A stretch of 36,257 nt of DNA from Nitrospirales bacterium (lineage in GTDB: Bacteria > Nitrospirota > Nitrospiria > Nitrospirales > UBA8639), in NCBI GenBank assembly GCA_021603905.1, contig BQIU01000039.1, forward strand, positions 1 through 36,257. Reading direction: 5' to 3'. The translations under genes were made by a program, and so were the position numbers. A model generated the notes under the pieces. It ran no database searches. It saw nothing but the letters and a program-made list of their open reading frames with translations, and was not told the origin of the DNA. Every line of letters begins with the position of its first letter. Position 1 is the first letter of the stretch. Shown piece after piece: positions 24,369 to 34,211 of this stretch.

Positions 24369-25442
24369 TTAAGATGTCACTGCACTATTGCGGGATAATG
24401 TGACATATCGACCACCGAGATACAACCCCACACCCATAATCCCCACAACACTGATGACCACGAGCCAGGAAAGTTCGACGAATTCTGCTCGACCTCCATT
24501 GATACTCATCCAGACTTTCCTGACTTCTTCACGTACCAGGACCATGAACACGATGGTCAAGAGCAGACTTCCTATTCCGCCCCAGACCAATCCCCGTTTG
24601 TGTGGAACCATAAGTGACGAATTGAGCAACACCAAGGAAAGGAGGGTTAATGTCAGACTGACAAAAAAGATTAAGGAGACGACAGTCGTTCCATCGACCA
24701 AGTGAAATCGCACGTCTGAGGGTAACATCAACATGAACCAAGGCCCCACCACCACTTGAGGGACGGTGCCTCCAAGAACCCACCCCACGCCATATCGGAC
24801 CAATCTCGTATCATAGGGAGCAGGATCAGCGTCATGGTCTTCTCGACATTGAGGTCGAAGACTTCCATAGATCGTGAGCGCTATTCCAGTGACGGCAATT
24901 CCGCTGAGAATTGAATGAAAAAACCGCGGCCAGATTGTTGGCTCATTCAAGTCTTTCGTCGTACCAGTTAACAGCGACTCTGCACTGGAAGAAAGTGCGA
25001 GTGTCCCAACATGTGAAGTGACAAATAACGCCGTGATCGCCACCATACACACTATCACAAGGCTCCCCATTGCCCATTGATTTCCTGAGGCATCATGATA
25101 AGTCCGCGACATGTTCATAATACCCCAGAACCCAATTAGCAGGAGAGTCACCAGTACAATCCACCCTAACGCTATCGACCCGAGTAACGGTGACAACGTC
25201 CAATTATACTGAATGCGAACACTAACCCACACAACAAAACCAAACATCACCGCAAGGGCAAAGGTCATTGGAGCTAATTTGCTCATGCCCTTGGCCAGCC
25301 TCAGGTAATAGGCATTTCCATCACCAGAAGCCCCACGATAGTAGGTCATCATCAAAATAGGAATTCCACCAATGACCAAGCTCTTCAACACTCCATGAAT
25401 GAGAAAGCTTGTCGTCAGAAATATTTGCGTGAACGTATCCAT
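24369..25442 (-). CDS. multi-pass membrane protein, distantly cytochrome bd subunit I-like
   Basis: A 357-residue protein with about nine hydrophobic segments. The first 110 residues follow the pattern of CydA. An early His-containing helix (IHGVLKSLVIGGIPILMM) is followed by a polar loop, then MTFALAVMFGFVVWVSVRIQYNW, reminiscent of the CydA stretch ending in GTNW, and LSPLLGSIALG. Histidines in predicted helices (His17, one near 144 in VTSHVGTL and one near 171 in FFHSIL) could bind heme. It lacks the long quinol loop and the usual length of CydA, and no CydB is nearby. The call is a structural impression, not a firm homology. It shares strand with metF. Confidence 0.5.
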   Translation of the reverse strand: MDTFTQIFLTTSFLIHGVLKSLVIGGIPILMMTYYRGASGDGNAYYLRLAKGMSKLAPMTFALAVMFGFVVWVSVRIQYNWTLSPLLGSIALGWIVLVTLLLIGFWGIMNMSRTYHDASGNQWAMGSLVIVCMVAITALFVTSHVGTLALSSSAESLLTGTTKDLNEPTIWPRFFHSILSGIAVTGIALTIYGSLRPQCREDHDADPAPYDTRLVRYGVGWVLGGTVPQVVVGPWFMLMLPSDVRFHLVDGTTVVSLIFFVSLTLTLLSLVLLNSSLMVPHKRGLVWGGIGSLLLTIVFMVLVREEVRKVWMSINGGRAEFVELSWLVVISVVGIMGVGLYLGGRYVTLSRNSAVTS

Positions 25443-25804
25443 GTCTCAAAAACTCTTACACTGAAAGAATAGGGAAAATCTCAAAGTAAATAGATTTGCT
25501 CCACAGAGTGTTTTCCCATACCATTTGATCAAAGTGCAAATATTATAGCGAATCCAATTAATTTCCAGCTGGGCATATCAACTAACTCAGCGCAAAATAT
25601 TCACTTCAAACATACGGAAGTTATAGCCGTTCCTTTTACCTTTTGCTTGTACAATATGGGTGGTTGCGCTGTGTACGTGATGCCAATTCGGCTTCGAGTT
25701 ATACGGTTACGCTATAATTGAAACGGCTATAAGATCCCACGTGAGAACAATTCCATATTATTACCCTACAAACATTGTAAAACAGAGTCATTTCGCTTTC
25801 TCCT
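25443..25804. other. divergent promoter region of the membrane protein and symporter genes
   Basis: About 360 bases without a gene. The visible structure is the long-spaced inverted repeat at 25621-25732 described separately, together with a TATAAT at 25713-25718 that has no good -35. Confidence 0.4.
25621..25732. promoter_or_regulatory. 11-bp inverted repeat with about 90-bp spacing, with a -10-like box
   Basis: TTATAGCCGTT (25621-25631) and AACGGCTATAA (25722-25732) are perfect reverse complements, with further partial matches outside the core. TATAAT at 25713-25718 lies just before the right arm, so a transcript towards the symporter would start inside that arm. This could be a pair of operator sites bridged by a looping regulator. 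It could also be the terminal repeats of a very small decayed element of about 112 bp. Confidence 0.4.
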
Positions 25805-27730
25805 ATGAATGCGCTTGATTTCATTATTCTCCTTTTGTTTATTCTCTACGCTTTGGCGAATGGACTTCGATCTCGGTCGATTGCCTCCCAAAACCTTGAA
25901 GAATACTTTCTGGCAGGACGTACTTTAAGAGGTTGGCAAGCCGGCATCAGTATGGCGGCGACTCAATTTGCAGCAGACACGCCCTTACTGGTCACCGGAC
26001 TCATCGCCACAGCAGGGATTTTTTCGTTATGGAGACTGTGGATCTACGCCTTGGCCTTTTTACTGATGGGCTTTCTCCTCGCAGCAAGTTGGCGTCGGGT
26101 CGGCGTCCTGACTGATGCAGAACTCACTGAAATTCGATACGACAGTCAAGCCGCCCCACTCCTGCGAGGGATCAAAGCCATCTATTTTGGCACAATCATT
26201 AATTGTACAATACTCGCGATGGTTCTCCTGGCGGCGACCAGGCTCGCCGAACCGTTTCTCCTCTGGCATGAATGGCTTCCGCCATTTCTGTATGATCCAC
26301 TCGTCCACCTTGTTCAATGGATCGGCGTCCCGTTTACCCTCGAAAACATCACATCGGAACACCTCTGGATACTCTCCACCAATAATCTGCTTTCGATTGG
26401 CATCGTCATCCTTGTCACACTTCTGTACTCAACAACAGGTGGCCTCCGAAGTGTCGTCGCCACCGATATTGTGCAATTCAGCATTGCCATCATCGCCAGT
26501 CTTATCTTCGCAGGGTATGTGATTTTCCACGTAGGAGGATTCACAGCGCTTCACGAACAACTCTTGACAATGTACACACCGGTCGGACCAGCCAATCTAA
26601 CCTTCAAGCAACTCGTCGCCTTTACCCCAACCGAAGCGAAAGATGTATCCTTTGCGGTCCTGCTCGCCTATAGTTTTCAATGGCTCTTTCAAATGAATGC
26701 CGATGGGACTGGATACCTCGCGCAACGCTCGATGGCTTGCCGGAGCGATCGTGATGCGAAATATGCAGCCGTAATCTTTACCATCGCACAAGTGTTAGGC
26801 AGAAGCTTGATCTGGATTCCACTGGGATTGGGGCTCTTAGTCGTCTTTCCTCCAACCGCAGGAATTATCGACGCCAATTATACGGCAGACAGAGAATTCA
26901 CATTTGTGCGCGGCATTGCTGAATTATTGCCAAATGGTCTGCGCGGACTCATGCTCGTCGGCATGCTCGCGGCCCTCGCGTCAACCATTGACACTCATCT
27001 AAATTGGGGATCTTCGTATTGGACCAACGACATCTACAAACGATTTATCTGCCCACGGTGGTTCAAGCAAACGCCTTCCGACCGCTCTCTGGTCTGGGTT
27101 GCCCGAGGGGCCAATCTCCTCATTCTCACGCTGGCATTATTGCTCGTTCCTTCCCTCGCGTCCATTCAGAAGGCGTGGCAGATGAGTCTCCTCTTAGGGT
27201 CTGGAATCGGAGTCACCCTGATTCTTCGCTGGATTTGGTGGCGCATGAATGCGTGGGGAGAACTTGCCAGCATTGCCGGCTCAATGGTGCTTGCCCCGCT
27301 GTTACTCTGGAATCCAAATGGCACCGATGAAGCTCAACGTATCCTGATCATGGCACTTGGGGCAACCCTCGTGAGCATTCTTACAACGTTACTCACCAAA
27401 CCAGAAAGTCGGACACATTTAAAGGAATTTTATCGGAGAGCTTGCCCCCCAGGCTTTTGGGGACCAATCGCCGAGGAATGCGAGGACTCACCACGTGCCC
27501 CACACACGAGACTCTGGAGAGCCGCCCTGGCAACAATCCTTACCGCCTTCTCCATTTTTTGCGTACTGACCGGCATTGGGTCAATCATGGCTCACAGTCC
27601 AAGCCCCTCATGGTTCCCATGGGAGACGGGATGGATTGTCGGTATCTTGCTCACAGGTGTTGGGCTCGTGCCTATCTGGTGGCGACTGGCCTTCGCAACC
27701 GACCCTCACCTAACACCAGGTTCAACCTGA
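25805..27730 (+). CDS. sodium:solute symporter family transporter
   Basis: A 641-residue secondary transporter of the SSS family with about 13-14 hydrophobic segments. Family features are NLEEYFLAGRTLRGWQAGISMAATQFAADTPL near the start, the YSTTGGLRSVVATDIVQFSI stretch (the classic TxGGLxAVxxTDxxQ-type signature) and MLAALASTIDTHLNWGSSYWTNDIYKRF in the second half. The last helices extend beyond the standard 11-helix core. The substrate cannot be told. The start is ATG 25805 (MNALDFIILLLFILYA); the upstream region holds an inverted repeat and a -10-like box. Confidence 0.92.
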   Translation: MNALDFIILLLFILYALANGLRSRSIASQNLEEYFLAGRTLRGWQAGISMAATQFAADTPLLVTGLIATAGIFSLWRLWIYALAFLLMGFLLAASWRRVGVLTDAELTEIRYDSQAAPLLRGIKAIYFGTIINCTILAMVLLAATRLAEPFLLWHEWLPPFLYDPLVHLVQWIGVPFTLENITSEHLWILSTNNLLSIGIVILVTLLYSTTGGLRSVVATDIVQFSIAIIASLIFAGYVIFHVGGFTALHEQLLTMYTPVGPANLTFKQLVAFTPTEAKDVSFAVLLAYSFQWLFQMNADGTGYLAQRSMACRSDRDAKYAAVIFTIAQVLGRSLIWIPLGLGLLVVFPPTAGIIDANYTADREFTFVRGIAELLPNGLRGLMLVGMLAALASTIDTHLNWGSSYWTNDIYKRFICPRWFKQTPSDRSLVWVARGANLLILTLALLLVPSLASIQKAWQMSLLLGSGIGVTLILRWIWWRMNAWGELASIAGSMVLAPLLLWNPNGTDEAQRILIMALGATLVSILTTLLTKPESRTHLKEFYRRACPPGFWGPIAEECEDSPRAPHTRLWRAALATILTAFSIFCVLTGIGSIMAHSPSPSWFPWETGWIVGILLTGVGLVPIWWRLAFATDPHLTPGST

Positions 27731-27849
27731 TGGGTAAAGGGGCACAAGGATACATGAGGAACACCCCCATTCATAAAAAACACAGACTGCTATTCAAGTC
27801 GTCATGTGTTAGACGATCGCTGTCAACGGGCCACGCAAGACGTTTCGAC

Positions 27850-28617
27850 TTAACTCACACCGGAATAATAGCGTAAGACATCAGAGACTGACACAACACC
27901 AATAATTCGATCATTTTCCGTCACAGCCAAATGACGAGTCGCCTTCTCTTTCATTAACCGCACAGCTTCTACGATTGCATCGCTGCTCTCAATCGAAATA
28001 ACTGGTTCTCGCATACAAGTTTTGACCGTCGTCGTGTTGGCATCGACGCCACCCCCAACAACCTCTCTCGTGAGTTCGGTCTCTGTAATATAGCCAACAA
28101 ATTCATCCCCACCCTGGACAAGCAATGATCCAATTTTCCACTTCGTAAACGACTGCCCAGCCTCTTTCAGCGTGGCATCCATGGGAATGGCACGAATCGA
28201 TTTCGACATATATTCCGCCACGCGAGGACCGGATGAGCGCTTTCGTCGAGCGCCTTGGGTGGCCGCAGACCGACGCGCCTCTAAATCCGCCACGCAACTT
28301 TCTAAAATTCGCAAGCGTTGGCGAATATTTTCTCGCTCCGACTCATGGGTCATCCCTTCCGGTGCTTCATCAGGCCAATTCATGAGTCCGGCGGCTTCTC
28401 CTACAGTGGCATACTCATACCCTTCGATCATCGGCGAAGAGCTGCCTAAAATGTCACTAATCAGATCTACAGTCTTTGAATCGAACTCCAATAAGTCCTC
28501 AGATGAGGGCTCAGTTCGCAAGTAACCTTTCAAGGTGGTTAATTGGGTTCGTAAGCGCTCAATATCACGATCAAAAGGAACTCCGGTTTCCGTTCGATTG
28601 ACGACCGACTTTTCCAT
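27850..28617 (-). CDS. CBS-domain pair protein
   Basis: A 255-residue soluble protein. The N-terminal half (about 1-130) is helical and charged and not recognised. The C-terminal half has two CBS domains: the first around VAEYMSKSIRAIPMDATLKE and GSLLVQGGDEFVGYITETEL, the second around VKTCMREPVISIESSDAIVE and HLAVTENDRIIGVVSVSDVL. CBS pairs bind adenine nucleotides and regulate partners. The start is ATG 28617, directly after AGGAGGAGG at suitable spacing. It lies downstream of the mgtE genes on the same strand, which also carry CBS domains, separated by about 170 bases. Confidence 0.85.
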   Translation of the reverse strand: MEKSVVNRTETGVPFDRDIERLRTQLTTLKGYLRTEPSSEDLLEFDSKTVDLISDILGSSSPMIEGYEYATVGEAAGLMNWPDEAPEGMTHESERENIRQRLRILESCVADLEARRSAATQGARRKRSSGPRVAEYMSKSIRAIPMDATLKEAGQSFTKWKIGSLLVQGGDEFVGYITETELTREVVGGGVDANTTTVKTCMREPVISIESSDAIVEAVRLMKEKATRHLAVTENDRIIGVVSVSDVLRYYSGVS

Positions 28618-28790
28618 AAGGCCTCCTCCTGTGGTGATAATAATGAAGGTCAAGATAGTATCTCACCATGTGAGGCACAGGCAACATCCGATTTTTCAAA
28701 GTATATTTCGACCCGTTCCAGCACCAGGCCGGCACCCAGGAGGGTAAAAAACGCTACGGGGCTTGAGAGAGCGCTGTGACACAGATAGAA

Positions 28791-30086
28791 CTAAAACTCG
28801 AGAAATTTTGAAAACACCGTCGCCAAACCAAGGAAACTGAAAAACCCAACGATGTCTGTTACGGTCGTGAGGACAATTGAGGATGATTGTGCGGGGTCCT
28901 GCTTAAAGGCTTTGAGCGTCAGAGGAATAATCGCACCGGATAATCCGGCGATGACCATCGAGACGATCATCGAAACACCAATGACCAGAGTGAGACCAAC
29001 GGAATGACTCCAGAGCGCCACCGCCACGCAAGCCGTTAACGCAATCGCAATACTGTTCAAAAATGACACATACACTTCCTTGCCACTCACCGTTAGCCAT
29101 TGCGAGGGACGGATGTCTCGTAACGCAAGTCCCCGCATCACCACCGCCAGCGATTGCGCACCGGTATTTCCCGACTGCCCGGCCACAACGGGTAGCAGCA
29201 CGGCCAACGCCGTAATTTTGGCAATAGTCTCTTCGAACATTCCCACCACAAAGGCGGCCACAAAGGCAGTAAACAAATTAATCTGTAGCCAGGGAAGTCG
29301 TTTTCGAACAGAAAACCACGCCGGTGACAAGGCACGTTCATCCTTACTCGCTCCCACCATAGTCTGCAAGTCAGCCGTGGCGTCTTCTTGGCTGGCCTTC
29401 ACAATATCTTCATTTCGAATCACGCCTAACAACTTGCCATCAAGGTCCACAACTGGAATGGTAAAGAGATGTCGTTCGCTAAACAGCTCAACAATTTGCT
29501 CACGGCTTTCCAGCGGGTGAATGGCCGGCAAATCTTGATGCATAACCGACTGGAGGCGTTCGTCGGGTGAGACCAAAAGAAGATCGCGCAACGACAACTT
29601 CCCGACAAGCGTATGACTCCGATCGATGATATAGAGATCATGAAGATCTTTTGAGGCTTTTTTCCGAATCTGAACAATGGCCTCCTCCACCGTAAAGTCT
29701 TCGGGAAGGACAAAGGCCGAAGGATCCATCAAACTCCCGACGCTCTCAGAAGGATATTCCATATGCGCCCGAATTTCATTGGCCGTTTTTGACGCCGTAC
29801 GACTGAGAATGGCAATTTGCAGATCTTCATCCACACGATGAAGCAGCGACGCAGCAATGGCCGGAGATAATTCAGACAACGTTTTTGTAAGAAGATCGCT
29901 CGGCATGGCGGTTAAAATTTCCGCGGCGAGCGACGGACTTAAGCAGGAAAGAAGGTTAGCGGAATTTTTTCCACTTGTTGATTGCAACAAGCGGAGAATG
30001 TCTGAGACTGTAAAGGTTTCGAGAATTTGTGCCGCTTCTTCATGGTGATCCGTAAAAAAGGCTTCATGAATCACTTGATGCGACAT
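28791..30086 (-). CDS. mgtE: MgtE magnesium transporter
   Basis: A 431-residue Mg2+ channel/transporter. The helical N domain (about 1-110) is followed by a CBS pair (about 115-240) with LVGKLSLRDLLL and LLGVIRNEDIV, then a C-terminal membrane domain of five helices. Typical motifs are LLPVVAGQSGNTGAQSLAVV and, in the last helix, TTVTDIVGFFSFLGLA, containing the conserved pore Asp (about 411). The start codon overlaps the stop of the upstream MgtE-like gene as TAATG, so translation is coupled. In the family, the N and CBS domains close the pore when Mg2+ is plentiful. Confidence 0.94.
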   Translation of the reverse strand: MSHQVIHEAFFTDHHEEAAQILETFTVSDILRLLQSTSGKNSANLLSCLSPSLAAEILTAMPSDLLTKTLSELSPAIAASLLHRVDEDLQIAILSRTASKTANEIRAHMEYPSESVGSLMDPSAFVLPEDFTVEEAIVQIRKKASKDLHDLYIIDRSHTLVGKLSLRDLLLVSPDERLQSVMHQDLPAIHPLESREQIVELFSERHLFTIPVVDLDGKLLGVIRNEDIVKASQEDATADLQTMVGASKDERALSPAWFSVRKRLPWLQINLFTAFVAAFVVGMFEETIAKITALAVLLPVVAGQSGNTGAQSLAVVMRGLALRDIRPSQWLTVSGKEVYVSFLNSIAIALTACVAVALWSHSVGLTLVIGVSMIVSMVIAGLSGAIIPLTLKAFKQDPAQSSSIVLTTVTDIVGFFSFLGLATVFSKFLEF

Positions 30087-30961
30087 TAGTGCCTGTCTTT
30101 CGGATACGTCACCGAGGTGTTGGATTTTTCACCCTCTTGTGTACCCATGGTTTTCACCATATCTGTCATCATGCCAATCCCAGCCAACGAATACACTTCC
30201 CACAATTGTATCAGGGCTTGACTCAGCGGACCGGGGTCAGGATTATGAACCTGGTCCTGCTCAATCCCGCGAAGCGTGCGGTATCGCAAGGCTCCTAAGA
30301 ACGTCCCCCATCGATCAACGACAGGCAAGGTATGAAACCGTTCCCATTGTGGATGTTGGAGAATTTCGTCAATACTCGCCTCCGCAGAAAGTGTCACCAC
30401 TTTTGCGGTCATCATCGATGCAATTAATTGATCAGTCTCGTTGGCGAGTAACTGCTTCAGTGTGACAAGACCTTCGAGTTTCGTGTCGCGATCAATCACA
30501 TACACATAATAGGTGGCATGCCGCACGTCTTGCTTCGTACGAACCAAGGCTTCTTCAACCGTCACATCCGGCGGTAACGTAAACACTCGAGGGTCGGCTA
30601 AATTCGCGGCCGTATGAGGAGGATACCGCATGGCTCGACGCAAGCTTGCTCCAATGGCCTTTTCCAATCGATCTAACAAATCAAGACGAAGGGAATCATC
30701 AAATTGCCGAAGTACGCCTATCGCTGAAGAGGTGGAGAGTTCCGTAATCACATGACACGTCATTCGTAAGGTGAGGTTCGACAACACTTTTGAAGCGGGA
30801 CCGGGCAAGCAATGCTCTAAGACAGACGCGACATCCTCAGCTGGTAACGGCGCCAGAAGTTCAGCCGACTCATGAGGTTTCATCGCTTCCAACCGTCGAG
30901 CGGCTTCTAACGGATGGGACCGGACATAGCCTAAGGTCAAACGATCTGCAGGCTCCATCAT
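30086..30961 (-). CDS. soluble MgtE-like N-domain plus CBS pair, no membrane part
   Basis: A 291-residue protein with the layout of the cytosolic half of MgtE. A helical-repeat N domain (about 10-120: KPHESAELLAPLPAEDVASV, LLDRLEKAIGASLRRAMRYP) is followed by ANLADPRVFTLPPDVTVEEAL, as in MgtE, and a CBS pair (about 130-240). There is no transmembrane segment; it ends in a polar tail. Its stop overlaps the mgtE start. It may assemble with MgtE as a regulatory subunit, or be a decayed duplicate; the intact frame favours the former. It lies three bases after the MscS/CmpX-like gene. Confidence 0.85.
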   Translation of the reverse strand: MMEPADRLTLGYVRSHPLEAARRLEAMKPHESAELLAPLPAEDVASVLEHCLPGPASKVLSNLTLRMTCHVITELSTSSAIGVLRQFDDSLRLDLLDRLEKAIGASLRRAMRYPPHTAANLADPRVFTLPPDVTVEEALVRTKQDVRHATYYVYVIDRDTKLEGLVTLKQLLANETDQLIASMMTAKVVTLSAEASIDEILQHPQWERFHTLPVVDRWGTFLGALRYRTLRGIEQDQVHNPDPGPLSQALIQLWEVYSLAGIGMMTDMVKTMGTQEGEKSNTSVTYPKDRH

Positions 30962-30964
30962 GCC

Positions 30965-31825
30965 TTAGCCTTCTGGCCTTGAGATAATGGCCGTTGTTTC
31001 ATTGAACTGTGACGCTGGAATGACCACTCGGCCTTCTTCCGTTTCCAGCACAACGGAAACCGGCGTCATCGCGACAACTGTCCCGTAAATCGTTCCCATT
31101 CGAACATGAAGCCCCACGCGAACCACCGACTGCAGGTAATGCGCGGCAATCAGATTGGAGACAGCTGCACGTGATCCAAGACCAAATGACAATGCTGCAC
31201 CGGCAATCAGACCGGCGACAATTAAAATAATGGTATTGTTGAGTAAGCTTGTATCAATGCCTAATTCATTAATGGCCGTGACTACAACGAGAAGAATCCC
31301 AGCAACATAAAATGCTTGAGCGACAATGGCCCCTTGCGCAATACCAGCTGAACTACAGGCAAGGAGGATCAATTCTCGAACAAAGTTGGTGGCCATCAAC
31401 CCTAGCACTAAAATCAGAATGGCAATTCCAACCTTGGGAATGTAGTAGGCCAAACTGGTTAAGGCTTCAGAGACAATCCCCAAGCCAACCGTCTTGGACG
31501 CTGAGATCAAAAACAATAGAAAAATGAGCCAGAAACCAGTGATGCCCAATATTTCAGAAATCTGCTTTTTAGTACCTGACCGTTCAAGCAATGTTTGAAT
31601 GGTCGTCCGCCCTAAGAGTCGATCAAGTCCAAAAAACTGAAACAGCCGTGCTGTCGCTAATCCCACAACTTTCGCCAGCAAAAAGCCAAGCACCAACAGC
31701 AATATCGCTTCTAAAATCGTCGGGAGAAACGACAGCACATCCGACACACTGGCTGCAAAGGACTGTGTGATACGTTCAGCCCAATCTGTCATACTGGCTC
31801 TTGGAAACTTCAAGAATGTGATCAT
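30965..31825 (-). CDS. small-conductance mechanosensitive channel-like (CmpX/TM-helix type) protein
   Basis: A 286-residue membrane protein with about five hydrophobic segments. It shows the paired conserved TM-helix motif: ILEAILLLVLGFLLAKVVG near the start and KVGIAILILVLGLMATNFV later. A glycine-rich pore-like helix (LIVAGLIAGAALSFGLGSRA) and a beta-like end (VVLETEEGRVVIPASQF) follow, as in MscS-like proteins without the full C-terminal domain. It probably acts as an osmotic or ion channel. An in-frame ATG at 31792 is an equally likely start. It begins a minus-strand set with the two MgtE-type genes, spaced by three bases, so it may belong to one ion-homeostasis operon. Confidence 0.82.
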   Translation of the reverse strand: MITFLKFPRASMTDWAERITQSFAASVSDVLSFLPTILEAILLLVLGFLLAKVVGLATARLFQFFGLDRLLGRTTIQTLLERSGTKKQISEILGITGFWLIFLLFLISASKTVGLGIVSEALTSLAYYIPKVGIAILILVLGLMATNFVRELILLACSSAGIAQGAIVAQAFYVAGILLVVVTAINELGIDTSLLNNTIILIVAGLIAGAALSFGLGSRAAVSNLIAAHYLQSVVRVGLHVRMGTIYGTVVAMTPVSVVLETEEGRVVIPASQFNETTAIISRPEG

Positions 31826-32009
31826 AGAGAATCAACAACCTTACGAATGTTTCGGAATGAGGCAGAAAAGAGACCATCACGCCCCTCTCAAACCCTTAGG
31901 ATATAAGCCTGTTATCTTGGCATGTCCTTTACGAGAGTCGCAAGCAACGTCTGAGACACGCACAGCAACAATAGAAAACAAGCCTACCACAGGCCGTTCT
32001 CTCACGAAG

Positions 32010-34211
32010 TCACGCCGTATCACGATGAGAATGAACGGCCTGCATAAATAAATGAATAGTCGTGCTTCTTCTGAAGGATTCAAACGACTTCGTCAGCCTG
32101 AGCTCCCAGGACGGATACGCCTCAATTCTTGCTCCCGGTAAATTCGGCGCCTCGAATTCACCCAGAAGATCTTCAAGGGGAATCATCAAGAGCCGGCAAG
32201 GTGTTCGAGCCAGATAGGCATAGACGGCCTGCACAAAAGTAAACGGAGCATCGAGGGGAAATGATGATAACACGTCTTGAGGAAGAATTCGCTCAGCGAC
32301 CAATGCTTCAAGTAAGGCAACTCGAGCTCCCATGCGGGCGTGGCAATCCTGTTCCATTTGCTGCTCAGTGGCATACAGTCCGGCTTGGGCTTTGACTTCG
32401 ATATCACGACCAGCCCAATATCCGATGAACGTTGGAAGATCATGGGTTGTAAACGACACGATGGCCTGTTGGGGGTATTGCTTGGGAGCACGGAATTTTC
32501 CCATTGACGTCTGCTCAAACGGCATGAGTCGATAGGAAAGAATGCCGGATTTCGTTAAGCGTGCACGAATTTCCGGCGTGACAGTCCCGAGATCTTCACC
32601 AATCACCATCACCTGATGCCTCACACTTTCTAATGCCAATATGGCCAGAATTTCATCGACATACATTTGCACATAAGTCCCGGCGTCTCCTGTGTGTCCC
32701 TCAGGAATCACAAACAGCCGAAAAAGGCCAAGGGCATGATCAATTCGTAACATTCCTCCGAATTGCATATTACGGCGAAGTGTCTCAATAAACAGGCGAT
32801 ACTCGGCGGCACGCATTCGCCAGGGGACCGGAGCCATCAAGCCCCAGTTTTGTCCTTGAAGATTGATCGCATCCGGTGGTGCCCCCAGAGTGATGCCTGA
32901 CGCAAACTCATCTTGAAACATCCAGGCATCCGCTCCATCAGGATGCACACCGACAGGCAAATCATGATACATGCGAAATGCCAGGTTCAGGCGCGTTGCC
33001 AGTCGGTCAAGTCCGACTAATTGCTGTTCACAATGCCATTGAACATATTGCACAAATTGGACACGATCCTCGCTTGCGTGCAGAAAGGATTGAACCTCTG
33101 GTGAATGTGGCATGCGATACTCGTCCGGCCACTGACGCCATGCTGATGTCTGAAAATGTTCAGACAACACGTGAAAGAGACTGTACCGCTCAAGATACGG
33201 GCCTTGTGTACGACGATACTTTTCAAATGCTCGAAATCGAGAAGTTTGAGGGTGCACATGCTGCTGTTTAAATGTTTGATATAAGCTTTCTAATACTTCT
33301 AACTTCAGGGCTCGGACCCGTTCATACTGAACCAATTGACTCGTCCGTAAATTTTGTAATGTCTGCTGGAAGTTCCGGCTATGAAAGCGTCGTTGCACAG
33401 ATGGTGATGAACGAAATTCCGGTATCGATTCGAGGTCTAAGAATAACGGATTAAAAAATAGCCGACTTGACGGTGAATACGGACTCGTCACTCCAACGGT
33501 TGGATCATGGAGAGGACTGATCCCAACAGTTGACACGCGCAAATGATTTCCCGACCACCGAAGTAATCCTTTCAAATCACGAAAATCACCAATTCCCCAA
33601 TTTTTTGCGGTACGAATATTATACAATTGCACGCTCACCCCGACACTTCGAGATGGAGTGCGAGGGGCATAACATTGACGAGGTGCCACAATGATAAACG
33701 TCTTCCCACGAAACGACTGATGAGCGACTTTGATTGAAAGGGATACCCAGTAATATCCCAATGACAGAGAAACCTGAAGAGGGAGAACCACACGCCCATA
33801 GCGTGTTTGATCAATCACAGTCTCCTCGAGCAATTGGCAATCTTGACATGAACCTGAAAAGACTTGTGTACCGGACTGCTCATCGGTGATTGTCCATGAA
33901 GCCCAGACATCATCTAACGTTAAAGCCTTCAATGGTATTGACAGCACCAGAGAAGGCTCGCGAGTGCCCTCTTCGATCACTTTCACTTCATCGACGACTT
34001 GCTTCCACTTTTGATTACGAACCTGCTCTAAGCTTTGAGCCATCGATTCATGCGATTCAGCAGGAACACCCATAGCCGTCAATATTAAGGCAAGCGTTTC
34101 CGACGTCATTGTGCGCGCCGACCCAATTCCGTCGGTATAAGCAGAAGCCATGCCATAACAGTCAGCCAAATCAAACACATCTGGTTCTCGCTCGTTCGAT
34201 TTCAGTGTCAT
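32010..34211 (-). CDS. malQ: 4-alpha-glucanotransferase (GH77)
   Basis: MalQ transfers alpha-1,4-glucan segments between glucans in glycogen/maltodextrin metabolism. From ATG 34211 it has 733 residues, the long MalQ type with an N-terminal beta domain. Catalytic motifs are present: nucleophile in LRIDHALGLFR, acid/base Glu in VMVIGEDLGTVTPEIR, and third Asp in FTTHDLPTFIGYW. IRTAKNWGIGDFRDLKGLL is also family-typical. A GTG at 34286 would add 25 residues of unlikely sequence. No ribosome binding site is clear. The C-terminal region reads DLLGEFEAPNLPGARIEAYPSWELRL, as in intact enzymes. No other glycogen genes are in the window. Confidence 0.93.
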   Translation of the reverse strand: MTLKSNEREPDVFDLADCYGMASAYTDGIGSARTMTSETLALILTAMGVPAESHESMAQSLEQVRNQKWKQVVDEVKVIEEGTREPSLVLSIPLKALTLDDVWASWTITDEQSGTQVFSGSCQDCQLLEETVIDQTRYGRVVLPLQVSLSLGYYWVSLSIKVAHQSFRGKTFIIVAPRQCYAPRTPSRSVGVSVQLYNIRTAKNWGIGDFRDLKGLLRWSGNHLRVSTVGISPLHDPTVGVTSPYSPSSRLFFNPLFLDLESIPEFRSSPSVQRRFHSRNFQQTLQNLRTSQLVQYERVRALKLEVLESLYQTFKQQHVHPQTSRFRAFEKYRRTQGPYLERYSLFHVLSEHFQTSAWRQWPDEYRMPHSPEVQSFLHASEDRVQFVQYVQWHCEQQLVGLDRLATRLNLAFRMYHDLPVGVHPDGADAWMFQDEFASGITLGAPPDAINLQGQNWGLMAPVPWRMRAAEYRLFIETLRRNMQFGGMLRIDHALGLFRLFVIPEGHTGDAGTYVQMYVDEILAILALESVRHQVMVIGEDLGTVTPEIRARLTKSGILSYRLMPFEQTSMGKFRAPKQYPQQAIVSFTTHDLPTFIGYWAGRDIEVKAQAGLYATEQQMEQDCHARMGARVALLEALVAERILPQDVLSSFPLDAPFTFVQAVYAYLARTPCRLLMIPLEDLLGEFEAPNLPGARIEAYPSWELRLTKSFESFRRSTTIHLFMQAVHSHRDTA

